64,000 nucleotides of DNA, taken from contig NZ_RCIZ01000001.1 in assembly GCF_003666685.1 (NCBI RefSeq), forward strand, positions 496,001 to 560,000, read 5' to 3'. Source of the stretch: Mesorhizobium sp. YM1C-6-2. GTDB taxonomy: Bacteria > Pseudomonadota > Alphaproteobacteria > Rhizobiales > Rhizobiaceae. Under the pieces are notes generated by a model that saw only the letters and a program-made list of their open reading frames with translations, was not told the DNA's origin and ran no database searches. Of this stretch, positions 39,775 through 48,745 are shown in pieces (position 1 is the stretch's first letter; every line of letters starts with the position of its first letter). The translations under genes and the position numbers were made by a program.

Positions 39775-39933
39775 ATGAGCCTCATGAACGATTTCGTTTC
39801 CAGGACTCTCAAACCGTTTCTGATCGTGTTCGGCTTGGCGACGTGCGGGACGTTGCCCTTTGCGATCGACATCAAATTGATCACGCCGTTGCTTGGCGGG
39901 CTCGTGGACTACACGCCTTCAAGCGTACCATGA
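39775..39933 (+). CDS. Small hydrophobic protein, unknown
   Basis: A 52-residue frame starting MSLMNDFVSRTLKPFLIVFG with one possible membrane helix (PFLIVFGLATCGTLPFAI). GAGGTG lies 5 nt before the ATG, which is the main support. I do not recognise a family. It may instead be the remaining piece of a longer membrane gene, because it follows the frameshifted sulfatase. Evidence is weak. Confidence 0.35.
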   Translation: MSLMNDFVSRTLKPFLIVFGLATCGTLPFAIDIKLITPLLGGLVDYTPSSVP

Positions 39934-40034
39934 TCCAATGCGCGGAGCAGGCGATCGACTGACTATCTGCGGATTGCGGGCATACCACAGCAAGGTAAAC
40001 TAGAAATTGCCTAGCTAAGAACCGCTTCGGCGCA

Positions 40035-41345
40035 TCAACTCTCCCGGAAAGCCCTCTGAATTTGGTCCGAGAGTGGCTTAACGATATACGACAATATTGT
40101 CCGGCTCCCAGTGGAAAAGAATACCTCAGTTGGCATACCAGGACCCAACGACAAACCTTTTAGCTTAGCTAATTCATCCCCTGGAAGTCGGATGTTTGCC
40201 TTGTAGTAGCTAAGGCCAGTGCGCTCATCGGTCATAAGATCAGGTGAAATATTGGAGAGAATGCCAGTCAGCTCTGGTGTGGTTTGCTGATTGAAAGCGG
40301 AAAGTCGCACCACGGCATTTTGCCCCGGTGAGACTTGATCGATGTCTTGCGGCGCAACGCGCGCCTCGACCGTTAGATCGTCGGCAGTCGGGACGACGAG
40401 CATGATCTGCTCTCCAGGCGCTATGACGCCTCCGATGGTATGTGCAGCAAGCTGGTAAACGATCCCGTCCTGCGGGCTGCGAATGTCGATGCGTTTAAGT
40501 TGATCCTCCGCGGTCGTCCTTCGTTCCACGAACTCGGATATCTGGCCCTGGACCTCACGTAATTCGGTAGCGACCTCTTTACGCAAATCCTGATCGATCT
40601 GCATGATCTGCAGTTCAATTTCCGTCAAACGACCCTTGGCCTGGGCTATCGAGGAGGTGAGTTGTCCGTGTTCACCTTCGAGCTTCACGGCATCGCGTTC
40701 GAGCGCGGTCATTCGCTGGATCGAGACCATTTTTTTCTGCCAGAGCTTTCTGACGCCTTCGAGTTCGATTTTGACCAGTTCTATCTCTCGGCGTTTAGCG
40801 TCGCGTTGCTGCGTCAGCCCAGAGACCTCGTCGGCAAGTTGGCCGATCCGCTCATTGAGCTGCGATTTCTGTCCGGCGCGGGCGTCTCGGCGAAATTCGA
40901 ACAGCGATTTTTCTCCGGACATACTGCGGGCAACTATTGGATCCGCGATCCTTTGTTCCAGCGCGTCAGGAAAAGTGATCTCGTCGTTGCCGTCGCGTTC
41001 GGCCACGAGACGCGCGAGACGCGCTTCGAATTCGTCCAACCCCTTCGCTACGATTGCCAAGTTGGCGCGGGGGACCGTGTCGTCGAGGTGAATGAGAATA
41101 TCCCCGGCCTTCACCGCGTCTCCTTCCCGGACCTTGATTTCACCTACAACACCTCCGGTTGGGTGCTGGACCTTCTTCACGCTTGAATTGACCACCAGCG
41201 TTCCAGAAGCGATGACAGCGCCCGAAAATTTGATGCCTGCAGCAAGACCTCCCACGCCGCCGATCAAAAGGACGCATGATGCTACGCCAATGGTCAGGTA
41301 CCGACGTATCGTCTTCTTGTTGGCGAGTGTTCCATCATCGGACAT
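40035..41345 (-). CDS. HlyD-family type I secretion membrane-fusion protein
   Basis: A 436-residue periplasmic adaptor that bridges a type I ABC exporter to an outer-membrane TolC-like channel. One N-terminal transmembrane helix (ASCVLLIGGVGGLAAGIKF) is followed by the lipoyl/beta-barrel half (GTLVVNSSVKKVQHPTGGVV), a long coiled-coil region (residues about 100-290) and the C-terminal barrel (VRLPGDELAKLKGLSLGPGMPTEVF). The ATG at 41345 follows AAGGAGG by 8 nt and overlaps the ATPase gene by 11 bp. The nearest relatives by layout are PrsE-like rhizobial adaptors. A TolC homologue is not in the window. Confidence 0.92.
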   Translation of the reverse strand: MSDDGTLANKKTIRRYLTIGVASCVLLIGGVGGLAAGIKFSGAVIASGTLVVNSSVKKVQHPTGGVVGEIKVREGDAVKAGDILIHLDDTVPRANLAIVAKGLDEFEARLARLVAERDGNDEITFPDALEQRIADPIVARSMSGEKSLFEFRRDARAGQKSQLNERIGQLADEVSGLTQQRDAKRREIELVKIELEGVRKLWQKKMVSIQRMTALERDAVKLEGEHGQLTSSIAQAKGRLTEIELQIMQIDQDLRKEVATELREVQGQISEFVERRTTAEDQLKRIDIRSPQDGIVYQLAAHTIGGVIAPGEQIMLVVPTADDLTVEARVAPQDIDQVSPGQNAVVRLSAFNQQTTPELTGILSNISPDLMTDERTGLSYYKANIRLPGDELAKLKGLSLGPGMPTEVFFSTGSRTILSYIVKPLSDQIQRAFRES

Positions 41346-43137
41346 TACGAGCGCCTCCTTCTGTCGCGGGGACAACTTTCAGCGGAACAGCGTTCGTCAG
41401 CGAGCGGGTAGCCTTGTCCAACACTTCATGCTTTGGACCGAAAGCCCGAACCTGGCCGTTCGCCATGGCAAGCACTTGATCCAGGCTGGCAAGCGCGCTT
41501 GGCCTATGGGCTACTACGATGGCTATGCCATTACGGTCGCGGATAGCTTGGATAGCCGCGGTCAAACCGGCCTCTCCTTCCGCATCCAGGTTGGAATTCG
41601 GCTCATCGAGAACGACAAGAAACGGATCGCCATAGAGCGCGCGGGCGAGTGCAATTCGTTGCCTTTGGCCGGCCGAGAGGGCAGAGCCTGCCTCTCCAAT
41701 GCGGGTCTCATAGCCATCCGGGAGACGCACGATGAGATCATGGACCCCCGCAGTCCGTGCGGCACTAAGAATTTTCTCGGAAGGTGCATCAGGCTGAAAG
41801 CGAGCGATGTTCTCGGCAATGGTGCCGTCGAACAATTGCACGTCCTGGGGAAGGTATCCTATATGCTGGCCCAGCTCCTCCTCCTCCCACTGGTTCAACG
41901 TGGCACCATCAAGTCTGACGGTTCCGGATACCGGTGACCATACTCCGGCGAGGGTACGTGCAAGGGACGACTTTCCTGATGCGCTCGGTCCTATGATGCC
42001 GAGGCCGCTTCCTGCCGCCAGGGCGAAGGTGGCATCTCGCACGACGGTCTTCGGCACCCCGGGCGGCGCGATGCTCAGGCCCTTTACTGCCAGTAACCGG
42101 GTAGGAGGTGGCAGGACAACGCTGGTTCGGTCTTCCGGCAGGAGTTCAAGCAACCGCGTCAGGCGGCTCCAACCCTGTCTCGCCGCTACAAAACCCTTCC
42201 AATGGGCAATGGCTAGCTCGATAGGGGCCAAGGCTCGACTCATCATGATCGAGCTTGCGATCATGATGCCGCCAGTTGCCTGCTGGTGAATGACCAGGTA
42301 GGCGCCGATTGCCAGCACGCCCGATTGCAGCACCATGCGCAGGATCTTCGAGATCGTTCCAAGGGTTCCCGCGACATCGCTCGCCTTGGTGTGAGCATCG
42401 AGGTATTCTGCGTTTGTAGCCGACCAGCGTTTTGCAACGCGCTGACCAAAACCCATGGCTTGCAAGACCTCGGCATTACGCCGAGTGGCTTCAGCCAAGG
42501 AACTGCGAATTGCGGCATGCCCGCCTGCAATCTGCGTAGGGCCCTTCGTGCGGGCTTCCGCCAGGAGCGTCAGCCCAAAAAGCAGGGCCGCCCCGCCAAG
42601 CGCAGTGACGCCGATCCAAAAATGAAAGACAAAGCAGATGCCGATATAGAGTGGCACCCATGGCAGATCGAAGAGCGCGGTCGGACCTGCCCCGGACAGG
42701 AACGAACGAAGCTGATCCAGATCACGCAGCGACTGAAGACCGTCACCGGGAAGCTTGGTACGAAGAGGCAAACGCATCAACGCTGCGTAGACCTGCGAGG
42801 AGACCATGCCATCGAGTCCCCTTCCAACTCGAACAAGCAGCCGCGATCGAACGAGTTCGAGAATTCCCTGAAACGTGTACAGCGTCCCCGCAAGCACGGC
42901 CAAACCCAAAAGGGTAGGCATGCTCCGGCCGGGAATGACCCGGTCGTAGACCTGGAGCATGAAAAACGAGCCGGTAAGTGCAAGAACGTTGATGACGCCG
43001 CTCATGACGCCAATGCCCATGAGGGCAGAGCGGAATGAAGCCAGAGCCGTCACGATGCTAAGTCGCGGCGACCCGGATTGTTGAGAGGAATTGCGCAAAC
43101 TCATACCTTGTGCTGGTAGATCGTGAAGGCTGGCCAT
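41335..43137 (-). CDS. Type I secretion ABC exporter (PrsD-like permease/ATPase)
   Basis: A 600-residue exporter that joins a six-helix membrane domain to an ABC ATPase. Transmembrane segments begin at MGIGVMSGVINVLALTGSFFM, then ATPase motifs: Walker A GPSASGKSSLART, Q-loop YLPQDVQLFDG, signature LSAGQRQRIALARAL and Walker B FLVVLDEPNSNLDAEG. This matches the RTX-export family (PrtD/PrsD). A TTG lies upstream at 43152, but ATG 43137 with AAGGA 7 nt before it is favoured. The adjacent HlyD gene completes the inner complex. It likely exports RTX proteins such as the parallel beta-helix protein at 54736. Confidence 0.93.
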   Translation of the reverse strand: MASLHDLPAQGMSLRNSSQQSGSPRLSIVTALASFRSALMGIGVMSGVINVLALTGSFFMLQVYDRVIPGRSMPTLLGLAVLAGTLYTFQGILELVRSRLLVRVGRGLDGMVSSQVYAALMRLPLRTKLPGDGLQSLRDLDQLRSFLSGAGPTALFDLPWVPLYIGICFVFHFWIGVTALGGAALLFGLTLLAEARTKGPTQIAGGHAAIRSSLAEATRRNAEVLQAMGFGQRVAKRWSATNAEYLDAHTKASDVAGTLGTISKILRMVLQSGVLAIGAYLVIHQQATGGIMIASSIMMSRALAPIELAIAHWKGFVAARQGWSRLTRLLELLPEDRTSVVLPPPTRLLAVKGLSIAPPGVPKTVVRDATFALAAGSGLGIIGPSASGKSSLARTLAGVWSPVSGTVRLDGATLNQWEEEELGQHIGYLPQDVQLFDGTIAENIARFQPDAPSEKILSAARTAGVHDLIVRLPDGYETRIGEAGSALSAGQRQRIALARALYGDPFLVVLDEPNSNLDAEGEAGLTAAIQAIRDRNGIAIVVAHRPSALASLDQVLAMANGQVRAFGPKHEVLDKATRSLTNAVPLKVVPATEGGARNVR

Positions 43138-43140
43138 AGC

Positions 43141-43170
43141 GATGTCCTTCAACAGGATGTTGTGGACATC
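43141..43170 (-). promoter_or_regulatory. Hairpin covering the Shine-Dalgarno of the type I exporter gene
   Basis: On the minus strand GATGTCC (43170-43164) pairs with GGACATC (43147-43141), with an inner AACA/TGTT pairing around a TCC loop. The AAGGA used for the ATG at 43137 sits in the 3' arm. Folding could limit ribosome access. This is sequence observation plus inference. Confidence 0.45.
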
Positions 43171-43661
43171 GTATGATATCAGGGCGTCGCTTCCGGTTGA
43201 CTTGCCGACGATAGAACGAAAGCAAAGTCGTCGTATGTATATCAGCCACAGTATCGATTACGTCAGCCGACCCAAGCTCAGCAATCCTGCCCGAAATCGG
43301 ATGCAGGGATGAAGGCGTCATAGTGTCGCTGCGAACCATAACTTCCATAAACGATTCTAAAACCGAAGAAGATTCTTCAACCTCAGATCGCATTGCAAAT
43401 TCTACTTGCAATGAACTTCCGTAACGTCATAGCATGATTTGTGGGAATGGCTACGGAGCTTGTGATCGACGCCCTGCTAGCGTGCGTCGCCGTCAACATG
43501 TCAGTCATGTTGTGACCTCTAAAAATAAATAGCCCCTGAAATCTCTCCCGGCAAAAGCTCTAGCACCCAAATTGGTATCGAAATGCGGCACGCAGCCACG
43601 ATATCAAAGGCTTTGTCAGATTAACGCGACCGATCTCAGCGCTCTGGAGAGGAGAGAATTT
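43171..43661. other. Non-coding stretch between polymerase and exporter, with a palindrome
   Basis: About 490 bp without a convincing gene. It is less GC-rich than its flanks. At 43492-43516 GTCAACATG and CATGTTGTGAC form an inverted repeat around TCAGT (one bulged base), followed by an A/T-rich run. It could be an operator of the exporter operon or a terminator of the polymerase gene. A minus-strand frame at 43411-43058 overlaps the exporter start and shows no family features. Confidence 0.5.
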
Positions 43662-45044
43662 TCAGTTCGCGTCCGGGCTACGCGGCTTGCCCGGGGTGAG
43701 CAATCCGGCCGGAAACACGAGCAACCCCAGGAGTATGAAGAATGTCGGATGGGCATCCATGCCGCCGCCCTTCGACCATGAAGCGAAGTAACCTACGGAC
43801 ACACCTAGCAGTAGAGGAAAATAGCCTGCGATCATTGCATCGCGAGTATACAATCTGCGGCGGTACCAAAAGAACTGCCACACGGCGAGAATTATGGCGC
43901 TAGCGTAGAGGAAGATACCGAGCAGGCCTGTCTCTACTGCTACCTCGAGTAGAGGACTATGACTCGGCACATCCGGACGATGAGCGTAGGTGCTCGTCAG
44001 GGAAGCGATATATCGATGGAGTTCGGATGGGCCGTTGCCGATTCCCACCCCGGTCCACAAGTTGTCCCGTATAAGCAGCAAACTGGCATGCCACAGCAAA
44101 ACGCGTCCTCCCAGGTCTCCGCCCTCATGTTCCTGGAAGCGTTGGACGAGGACATCCGTGATGCCGGGTGCAACGGCAAGCAAGCCAGCCACCAGTATTA
44201 CTCCCACGATACCGAACGGCCTCATGGGCTTGTGGAAGAAGAACGCGAGCAGCACGAGCAGGAGCGAGATGGAACTTCCCCGGGACCCGCTGAGAGCCAC
44301 GAGGCCCAGGGTGCAAAGGATGAAGAAAATGCTGAGCACCAAGTGGAATGTGTGTCTCGGGCCGGACGAGCGCAACACCGGCCAAATCTGACCGGGAAGC
44401 GTCAGGACTAGGGCCACACCGAAGAGGTTCTCATTCATGCCCAGGACCTGCAACCTCTCGCCAGGCTGCAAAGCGCCCGTGAAAGCTGCGTGCAGTCCGC
44501 CCAGGACTAGGATCCAGCCCATCACCTTCAGGACGCGCATTAGTCCGTCTATGGCTGCGATCGATCTGACCTGTTCAGATATGAGCAGCAGCAGAATGAA
44601 CCCGCTGACATAAGCGACGAGTTCCTTGCGGGCCAGGACGAGATCTGGAGCCCAAAGCAGCGTGACGATCGCCCAGACAAGATAGAGGGTCAGCAGAACG
44701 CATACGGCGTTCCAGTGAATGTGCTGTCGCTGAACGACGACCTTCAGCAGCCACGCTCCCAACGCTAGAGCGAGAGCCGAATTGACAGCGAGAGTGTAGA
44801 CAATCTCGAACCGAAGCTCCATCGGCATCAGCGCAAGGAAGATCGCGACATTCAGTGCGATCAGGGGCCGTTGGATCAGATAGAGACCGATAGCGGCAGC
44901 GCCGGCTCCACCAACGGCCAGGATCGGAGCCCGAGGATCGCCCCACAGGATCAGTACGGAAGACATCAGGAGCGCAAGCAGGACGGCCGAGGCACCATAC
45001 AGCAGGCTCATCGGCGGCGATAATATGCGAAGAAGATTCAGCAC
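43662..45044 (-). CDS. O-antigen ligase/polymerase (Wzy-like) membrane protein
   Basis: A 460-residue multi-span protein with about 11 hydrophobic segments and the Wzy_C-type loop: LSGSRGSSISLLLVLLAFFF, then GGRVLLWHASLLLIRDNLWTGVGIGN and a His-containing SHSPLLEVAVETGLLG. The family either ligates O-antigen to lipid A or polymerises EPS repeats; in this locus polymerisation (ExoQ-like) fits better. Start GTG at 45044, just behind the glycosyltransferase stop (tight coupling). The 3' end is followed by the non-coding stretch before the exporter. Confidence 0.87.
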   Translation of the reverse strand: MLNLLRILSPPMSLLYGASAVLLALLMSSVLILWGDPRAPILAVGGAGAAAIGLYLIQRPLIALNVAIFLALMPMELRFEIVYTLAVNSALALALGAWLLKVVVQRQHIHWNAVCVLLTLYLVWAIVTLLWAPDLVLARKELVAYVSGFILLLLISEQVRSIAAIDGLMRVLKVMGWILVLGGLHAAFTGALQPGERLQVLGMNENLFGVALVLTLPGQIWPVLRSSGPRHTFHLVLSIFFILCTLGLVALSGSRGSSISLLLVLLAFFFHKPMRPFGIVGVILVAGLLAVAPGITDVLVQRFQEHEGGDLGGRVLLWHASLLLIRDNLWTGVGIGNGPSELHRYIASLTSTYAHRPDVPSHSPLLEVAVETGLLGIFLYASAIILAVWQFFWYRRRLYTRDAMIAGYFPLLLGVSVGYFASWSKGGGMDAHPTFFILLGLLVFPAGLLTPGKPRSPDAN

Positions 45045-45050
45045 CGCCCG

Positions 45051-46232
45051 TCACCCATCTTCGACGGTAACATGACGCTCCTGCCCCGGTGCGAAGCCCG
45101 ATCGTAATCCGGGAAGAGCCCCTTCCAGGGCCTGGCACACCGCCTTGAGGCTATGCTGCCGACGAACATAGGACAGCGCGACTTCTCCGTACTTCTGATT
45201 GAGCGCCTTCGTTCGAGCAAGCGCATCTACATCATGGACCAATTGGGTCACGGTTCCGCTGACGAAACCCATTCCCTCCTGCTCGATCACTCCTCCCGGA
45301 TCCACCGACAACGACACCACCGGAACCCCCACGCTCCACGCCTCAAGCATAGTGTTGGGAAAGCCCTCATCGCAGGATGTATTTACCAGTATTTTGCTTT
45401 CAGAAAGCAGAGAGAGCACCTTGTCGTCGCGCTGCGGGCCGTAGAAAATCAGGTTTTCCAGGCTGGACATCCGCTGCTCGAGCGCTGCCTGTATGGTGCT
45501 GCCTACCGTGGGATCGAATCCGCCTACTACTGCAAAGCGCAGGCGGGGCAGAGCTTCCGCCAAATCCACGAACAGATGGAGCTGTTTGCTCGTTCGGATC
45601 TTCGCAATCCAGATCGCATCAATGGTGGTCGTGTCGTAGACGCGAGGGTATTCGCGAACCGAGCGCACCAGATTTGGCACGTGCGCCGCGCGCTCCCGCA
45701 AATGCGGATTGAGGCTAGCCGATTGCTGGCAGTGCTGAACCGCAATCACGTCGGCACTTCGCAAGGCAAGGCTGAATAGCGGAGCGTGAAGCCATTTCTT
45801 GTGATCGTACGCGGTCCAAGGCGAGCAATGAAGATCATGGGCCAAGGCATACATGAAGCGCGTATCCCGGTGGCATTTGGCAAAAAGGCCCATGAGGCAA
45901 AGAAAATCGGTTGGAAGGCGCGCATAGAGAACATCCGGGCGCAACATGTCCATGGCGCGCCAGAATGCCGGGAGACTTGCAGGAGATCGCCACGCTGGTG
46001 CCGCCTCGATGCAGGTGACCCCCGAAATCTTGATGAGAGACCCTGATTGCCCGTCGCCATATATGAGGCCCACCTCGTGCCCAAGGCCCGCAAGAGCCGT
46101 GGCGAGATGGGCTATCTGTGCTTCAGCGCCACCTGAAGAGCGAGTATCGCCGCCGAGGACCTGCGTCGATCTGTATCCAGGGGAAACAAAGCACCACCGC
46201 AAAGTTCGGCTCCTGCTTAGGCGGTAACGCAT
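45051..46232 (-). CDS. Glycosyltransferase family 4 protein
   Basis: A 393-residue GT-B glycosyltransferase. The N-terminal half has GGAEAQIAHLATALAGLGHEV, the acceptor-site pattern, and the C-terminal half contains the retaining GT4 signature NTSCDEGFPNTMLEAWSVG with the EGFPNTMLE motif that binds the nucleotide sugar. The ATG at 46232 is chosen because the GT-B fold begins at once (CFVSPGYRSTQVLGGDT); the upstream frame is an extension without similarity. It is 43 bp behind the BY-kinase gene and 6 bp before the polymerase. Donor and acceptor sugars are not predictable. Confidence 0.9.
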   Translation of the reverse strand: MRYRLSRSRTLRWCFVSPGYRSTQVLGGDTRSSGGAEAQIAHLATALAGLGHEVGLIYGDGQSGSLIKISGVTCIEAAPAWRSPASLPAFWRAMDMLRPDVLYARLPTDFLCLMGLFAKCHRDTRFMYALAHDLHCSPWTAYDHKKWLHAPLFSLALRSADVIAVQHCQQSASLNPHLRERAAHVPNLVRSVREYPRVYDTTTIDAIWIAKIRTSKQLHLFVDLAEALPRLRFAVVGGFDPTVGSTIQAALEQRMSSLENLIFYGPQRDDKVLSLLSESKILVNTSCDEGFPNTMLEAWSVGVPVVSLSVDPGGVIEQEGMGFVSGTVTQLVHDVDALARTKALNQKYGEVALSYVRRQHSLKAVCQALEGALPGLRSGFAPGQERHVTVEDG

Positions 46233-46275
46233 AGAGAGCTGATCGCCATCCGTGAGCGGTAGACAATGAGCTCGG

Positions 46276-48423
46276 TCAACTCCAAAGCCCGGAGCGTGAA
46301 TACTGTCTTTGATGCCTATCCAGGAATTCACCCATGTCCCCGAGCCGATACCGTGCATGCTGTTTCAGATGGACGCGCGTCAGCACCGCGTAAACATTGC
46401 TCAGACTCTCGAATCGATTGGAGTGCCGCAGTTGCTGCAGGGCATTGTCGGCGACCTCGCGTCTGGTGCTTCCCCAGCGCACCGCGAAGATCACCTTGTC
46501 GGCCACAGTCGAAAGGACGCGGGCTTCCGCGGTGAAGGTCGGCAGGCCATCGATGATGACGCAATCGTAGCTTTCACGCAGCCGCTGACAAATCTCCACG
46601 ATTTTCTGCGCTGCAGCAACCGAAGGCTGATCGGCGCCTGTCCGGCGCACTGGAAGATAGTCGCATTCCAAATCTGGGATTCGGCCAATCGGCCCGGCAC
46701 TTGTATGTCCCAGTGGGGGATGGGTGGATGCATTTTCGTTCACGACCATTTTGAATGCCTCTGCGCCATCGGGATCCTGGAGGTCGCGGTCGATCAGGAG
46801 CACGCGGCGGCCAAGGCGCGCCGCGCAGGCTGCGAAGCCAGTGGCGAGCGTCGTCTTGCCCTCGCCTGGTACACTGGACGTCACGAGGATAACCATCGGC
46901 TCGGCCCTCGGACCAGCCGACTGGAGCGTTGCGGCCACGATGGAGTAGATGGCCTGGCCATAAGCCGACGAGACTCCATCGAACAGATAACGAGCGCTTC
47001 GGCGGCGGTAAGCCCGGGGAATATCCGGGACGAGGCCTATGCAGGAGACCCCTAGGGCCTCGACCACATCGCGTTCGCTCCGCAGCGTACGGTCCATACG
47101 CTCGAGAAAAACTGCGATAGCCACTCCAAACGCCGAGAAGGCGATCAGTCCTGCCGGAATGAAGAGGATCGGGTTGATCGAGCTCGGGCGGGAAGGCGCT
47201 CGGGCAGATGCGAGGACATGCGCTGCCACTGTCGAGTTATCTTGCTCCTCGGTTATTTCCTGCTTGCGTCGAAGAAGACTGTCGTAATGTTCTGCGGCGG
47301 AGGCTGCTTGGCGCTCGAGGAAGCGAAGTTCGGTTTCAGAGCCGAGGCGGTCGGCGGCGCCGCTCTGCAGTGATTTCAGATATTCCTCCAGCATCGACGA
47401 TTGTGCGCGAACAACCTCCGTCTCATTGTCCAGCCGCGCCTGCGGAGGCTCATTTTCCAGGTTGCCGGGCGAAGCTGGTTCTGGAGTCGGCATCCCGCTG
47501 CCTTCGGCCTTCTCTTGCCCTGTGACCCCGGCATCATGAGAAGCATCGACGGCAGCCTCTCTTACCGCTATCTCGGATTTCGCACGTGCAAGCTGCCGCC
47601 TTGTTTGGGCGATTAGTTCAGCGTCCACCTCGGAGCTATTCGTCCCATGGACAATGCGGAACGATTGCACCCTCTCTTCCGCTTGGCGAACCTCAGCTTT
47701 GACCGCCACTAGGCGCCGGTCCAGCCAACCGAGCAACCGTTCAGCCTCCCGCCGGTTCTGATCCTTCAGTTCTTCGATATGAAGATCGACGAACTGGTTC
47801 GCGATGACGGCCGCCTTTTGGGGATTCTTGTCGGTGTAGCTGACGGAGATGATGCGGGAGCGCCGTTCTTGGCTGACCGTTGTGTGGGCCCTGAGTTCCC
47901 CGACGCTGGGAATGCCTGGCCGTACGTCACCAGCTTCCGGCGCATCCGGTGTAGAAAAAATGCTTTTGATAGAGCCGATGAACGCACGAAGCCCTGCCCG
48001 TAGTTTTCCGATGGAACTCCTCAGTGCCGACGTCTTTTCCGGCGTGTCCGATTGAAAGACCGGGTGATCGGCCAAGCTGGCTTGCACAGAACGGAAATGA
48101 TCCTCGGCAGTTAGAATAGCGATAGCCGTGTCGATCACGGTCGGATCGACGGTTTCGAAAATGGTTGTACGTGTTGAGCTCGGATCGCGCGGGCCAGCGT
48201 CCATCACGATCTGAGCTGTTGCCGTGTACGAGGGCGGGACGGCTAAGGCGGCAATGACAGTTACGAAAGTACCGAGTACCGCGATGGCGCCGATTAAAAT
48301 CCTGTGCCGTTTTATAACGTCGACGATTTCGGAGAATTGACCTCCGGAATCACGTCGTGAATCAGAAAGCTCCTGACCGTCCATTCGAGAGTATTTTCCG
48401 CCGGGGACTTTAACGCGTTCCAT
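46276..48423 (-). CDS. Exopolysaccharide chain-length regulator and BY-kinase (Wzz/Wzc, ExoP-like)
   Basis: A 715-residue inner-membrane protein. It has an N-terminal Wzz domain with the first helix (RILIGAIAVLGTFVTVIAALA), a long periplasmic coiled coil, the second helix (ILFIPAGLIAFSAFGVAIAVF) and a cytoplasmic tyrosine-kinase-like domain: Walker A VPGEGKTTLATGFA, Walker A' VLLIDRDLQDPDG and Walker B DCVIIDGLPTF. The usual DxDLRxP and DTPP spellings are changed (RDLQDP, DGLP), and few C-terminal tyrosines are present, so phosphoregulation may be altered. The protein governs polymer length with the Wzy polymerase. The ATG at 48423 is the first of two possible starts (second at residue 14). 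Confidence 0.92.
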   Translation of the reverse strand: MERVKVPGGKYSRMDGQELSDSRRDSGGQFSEIVDVIKRHRILIGAIAVLGTFVTVIAALAVPPSYTATAQIVMDAGPRDPSSTRTTIFETVDPTVIDTAIAILTAEDHFRSVQASLADHPVFQSDTPEKTSALRSSIGKLRAGLRAFIGSIKSIFSTPDAPEAGDVRPGIPSVGELRAHTTVSQERRSRIISVSYTDKNPQKAAVIANQFVDLHIEELKDQNRREAERLLGWLDRRLVAVKAEVRQAEERVQSFRIVHGTNSSEVDAELIAQTRRQLARAKSEIAVREAAVDASHDAGVTGQEKAEGSGMPTPEPASPGNLENEPPQARLDNETEVVRAQSSMLEEYLKSLQSGAADRLGSETELRFLERQAASAAEHYDSLLRRKQEITEEQDNSTVAAHVLASARAPSRPSSINPILFIPAGLIAFSAFGVAIAVFLERMDRTLRSERDVVEALGVSCIGLVPDIPRAYRRRSARYLFDGVSSAYGQAIYSIVAATLQSAGPRAEPMVILVTSSVPGEGKTTLATGFAACAARLGRRVLLIDRDLQDPDGAEAFKMVVNENASTHPPLGHTSAGPIGRIPDLECDYLPVRRTGADQPSVAAAQKIVEICQRLRESYDCVIIDGLPTFTAEARVLSTVADKVIFAVRWGSTRREVADNALQQLRHSNRFESLSNVYAVLTRVHLKQHARYRLGDMGEFLDRHQRQYSRSGLWS

Positions 48424-48745
48424 ATTTTGCGGCCTTGTAACCTACCCCGAGATGCTGATGGCCCCCTTGGCCTTGGACGACATAATTCGGACGCTGCCCT
48501 GCATTTTGCAGTCAATTGAAAGTCAAACCTAAGAAGCCCGCTGACAGGCGTCTTCATTCGTTCGGATGATGCCGACAAGCGGGAAGGAGTTGCGACCCCG
48601 AGGCGGGCTCCGAGATATTTGGGCTCCGTCCTACCGGCCTTCCTCTCCTGCAATCGAATGAAGACACTGGAAACCCTGTTGCTACTGTTCGCCATGTTCG
48701 AAGCGGATCGACGGACTCACGAGCAAAAAAAGCGTCGGTGATGCC
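48424..48745. other. Divergent promoter region of the exopolysaccharide locus
   Basis: 322 bp between the BY-kinase gene (leftward) and the export-protein gene (rightward). Both operons must start here. It has no convincing gene and I see no recognisable activator site; a short minus-strand frame here is composition noise. Confidence 0.55.

Noticed and set aside
43058-43411. 117-codon minus-strand frame upstream of the type I exporter
   Set aside because: Overlaps the exporter start in another frame, lacks a ribosome site and shows no similarity.
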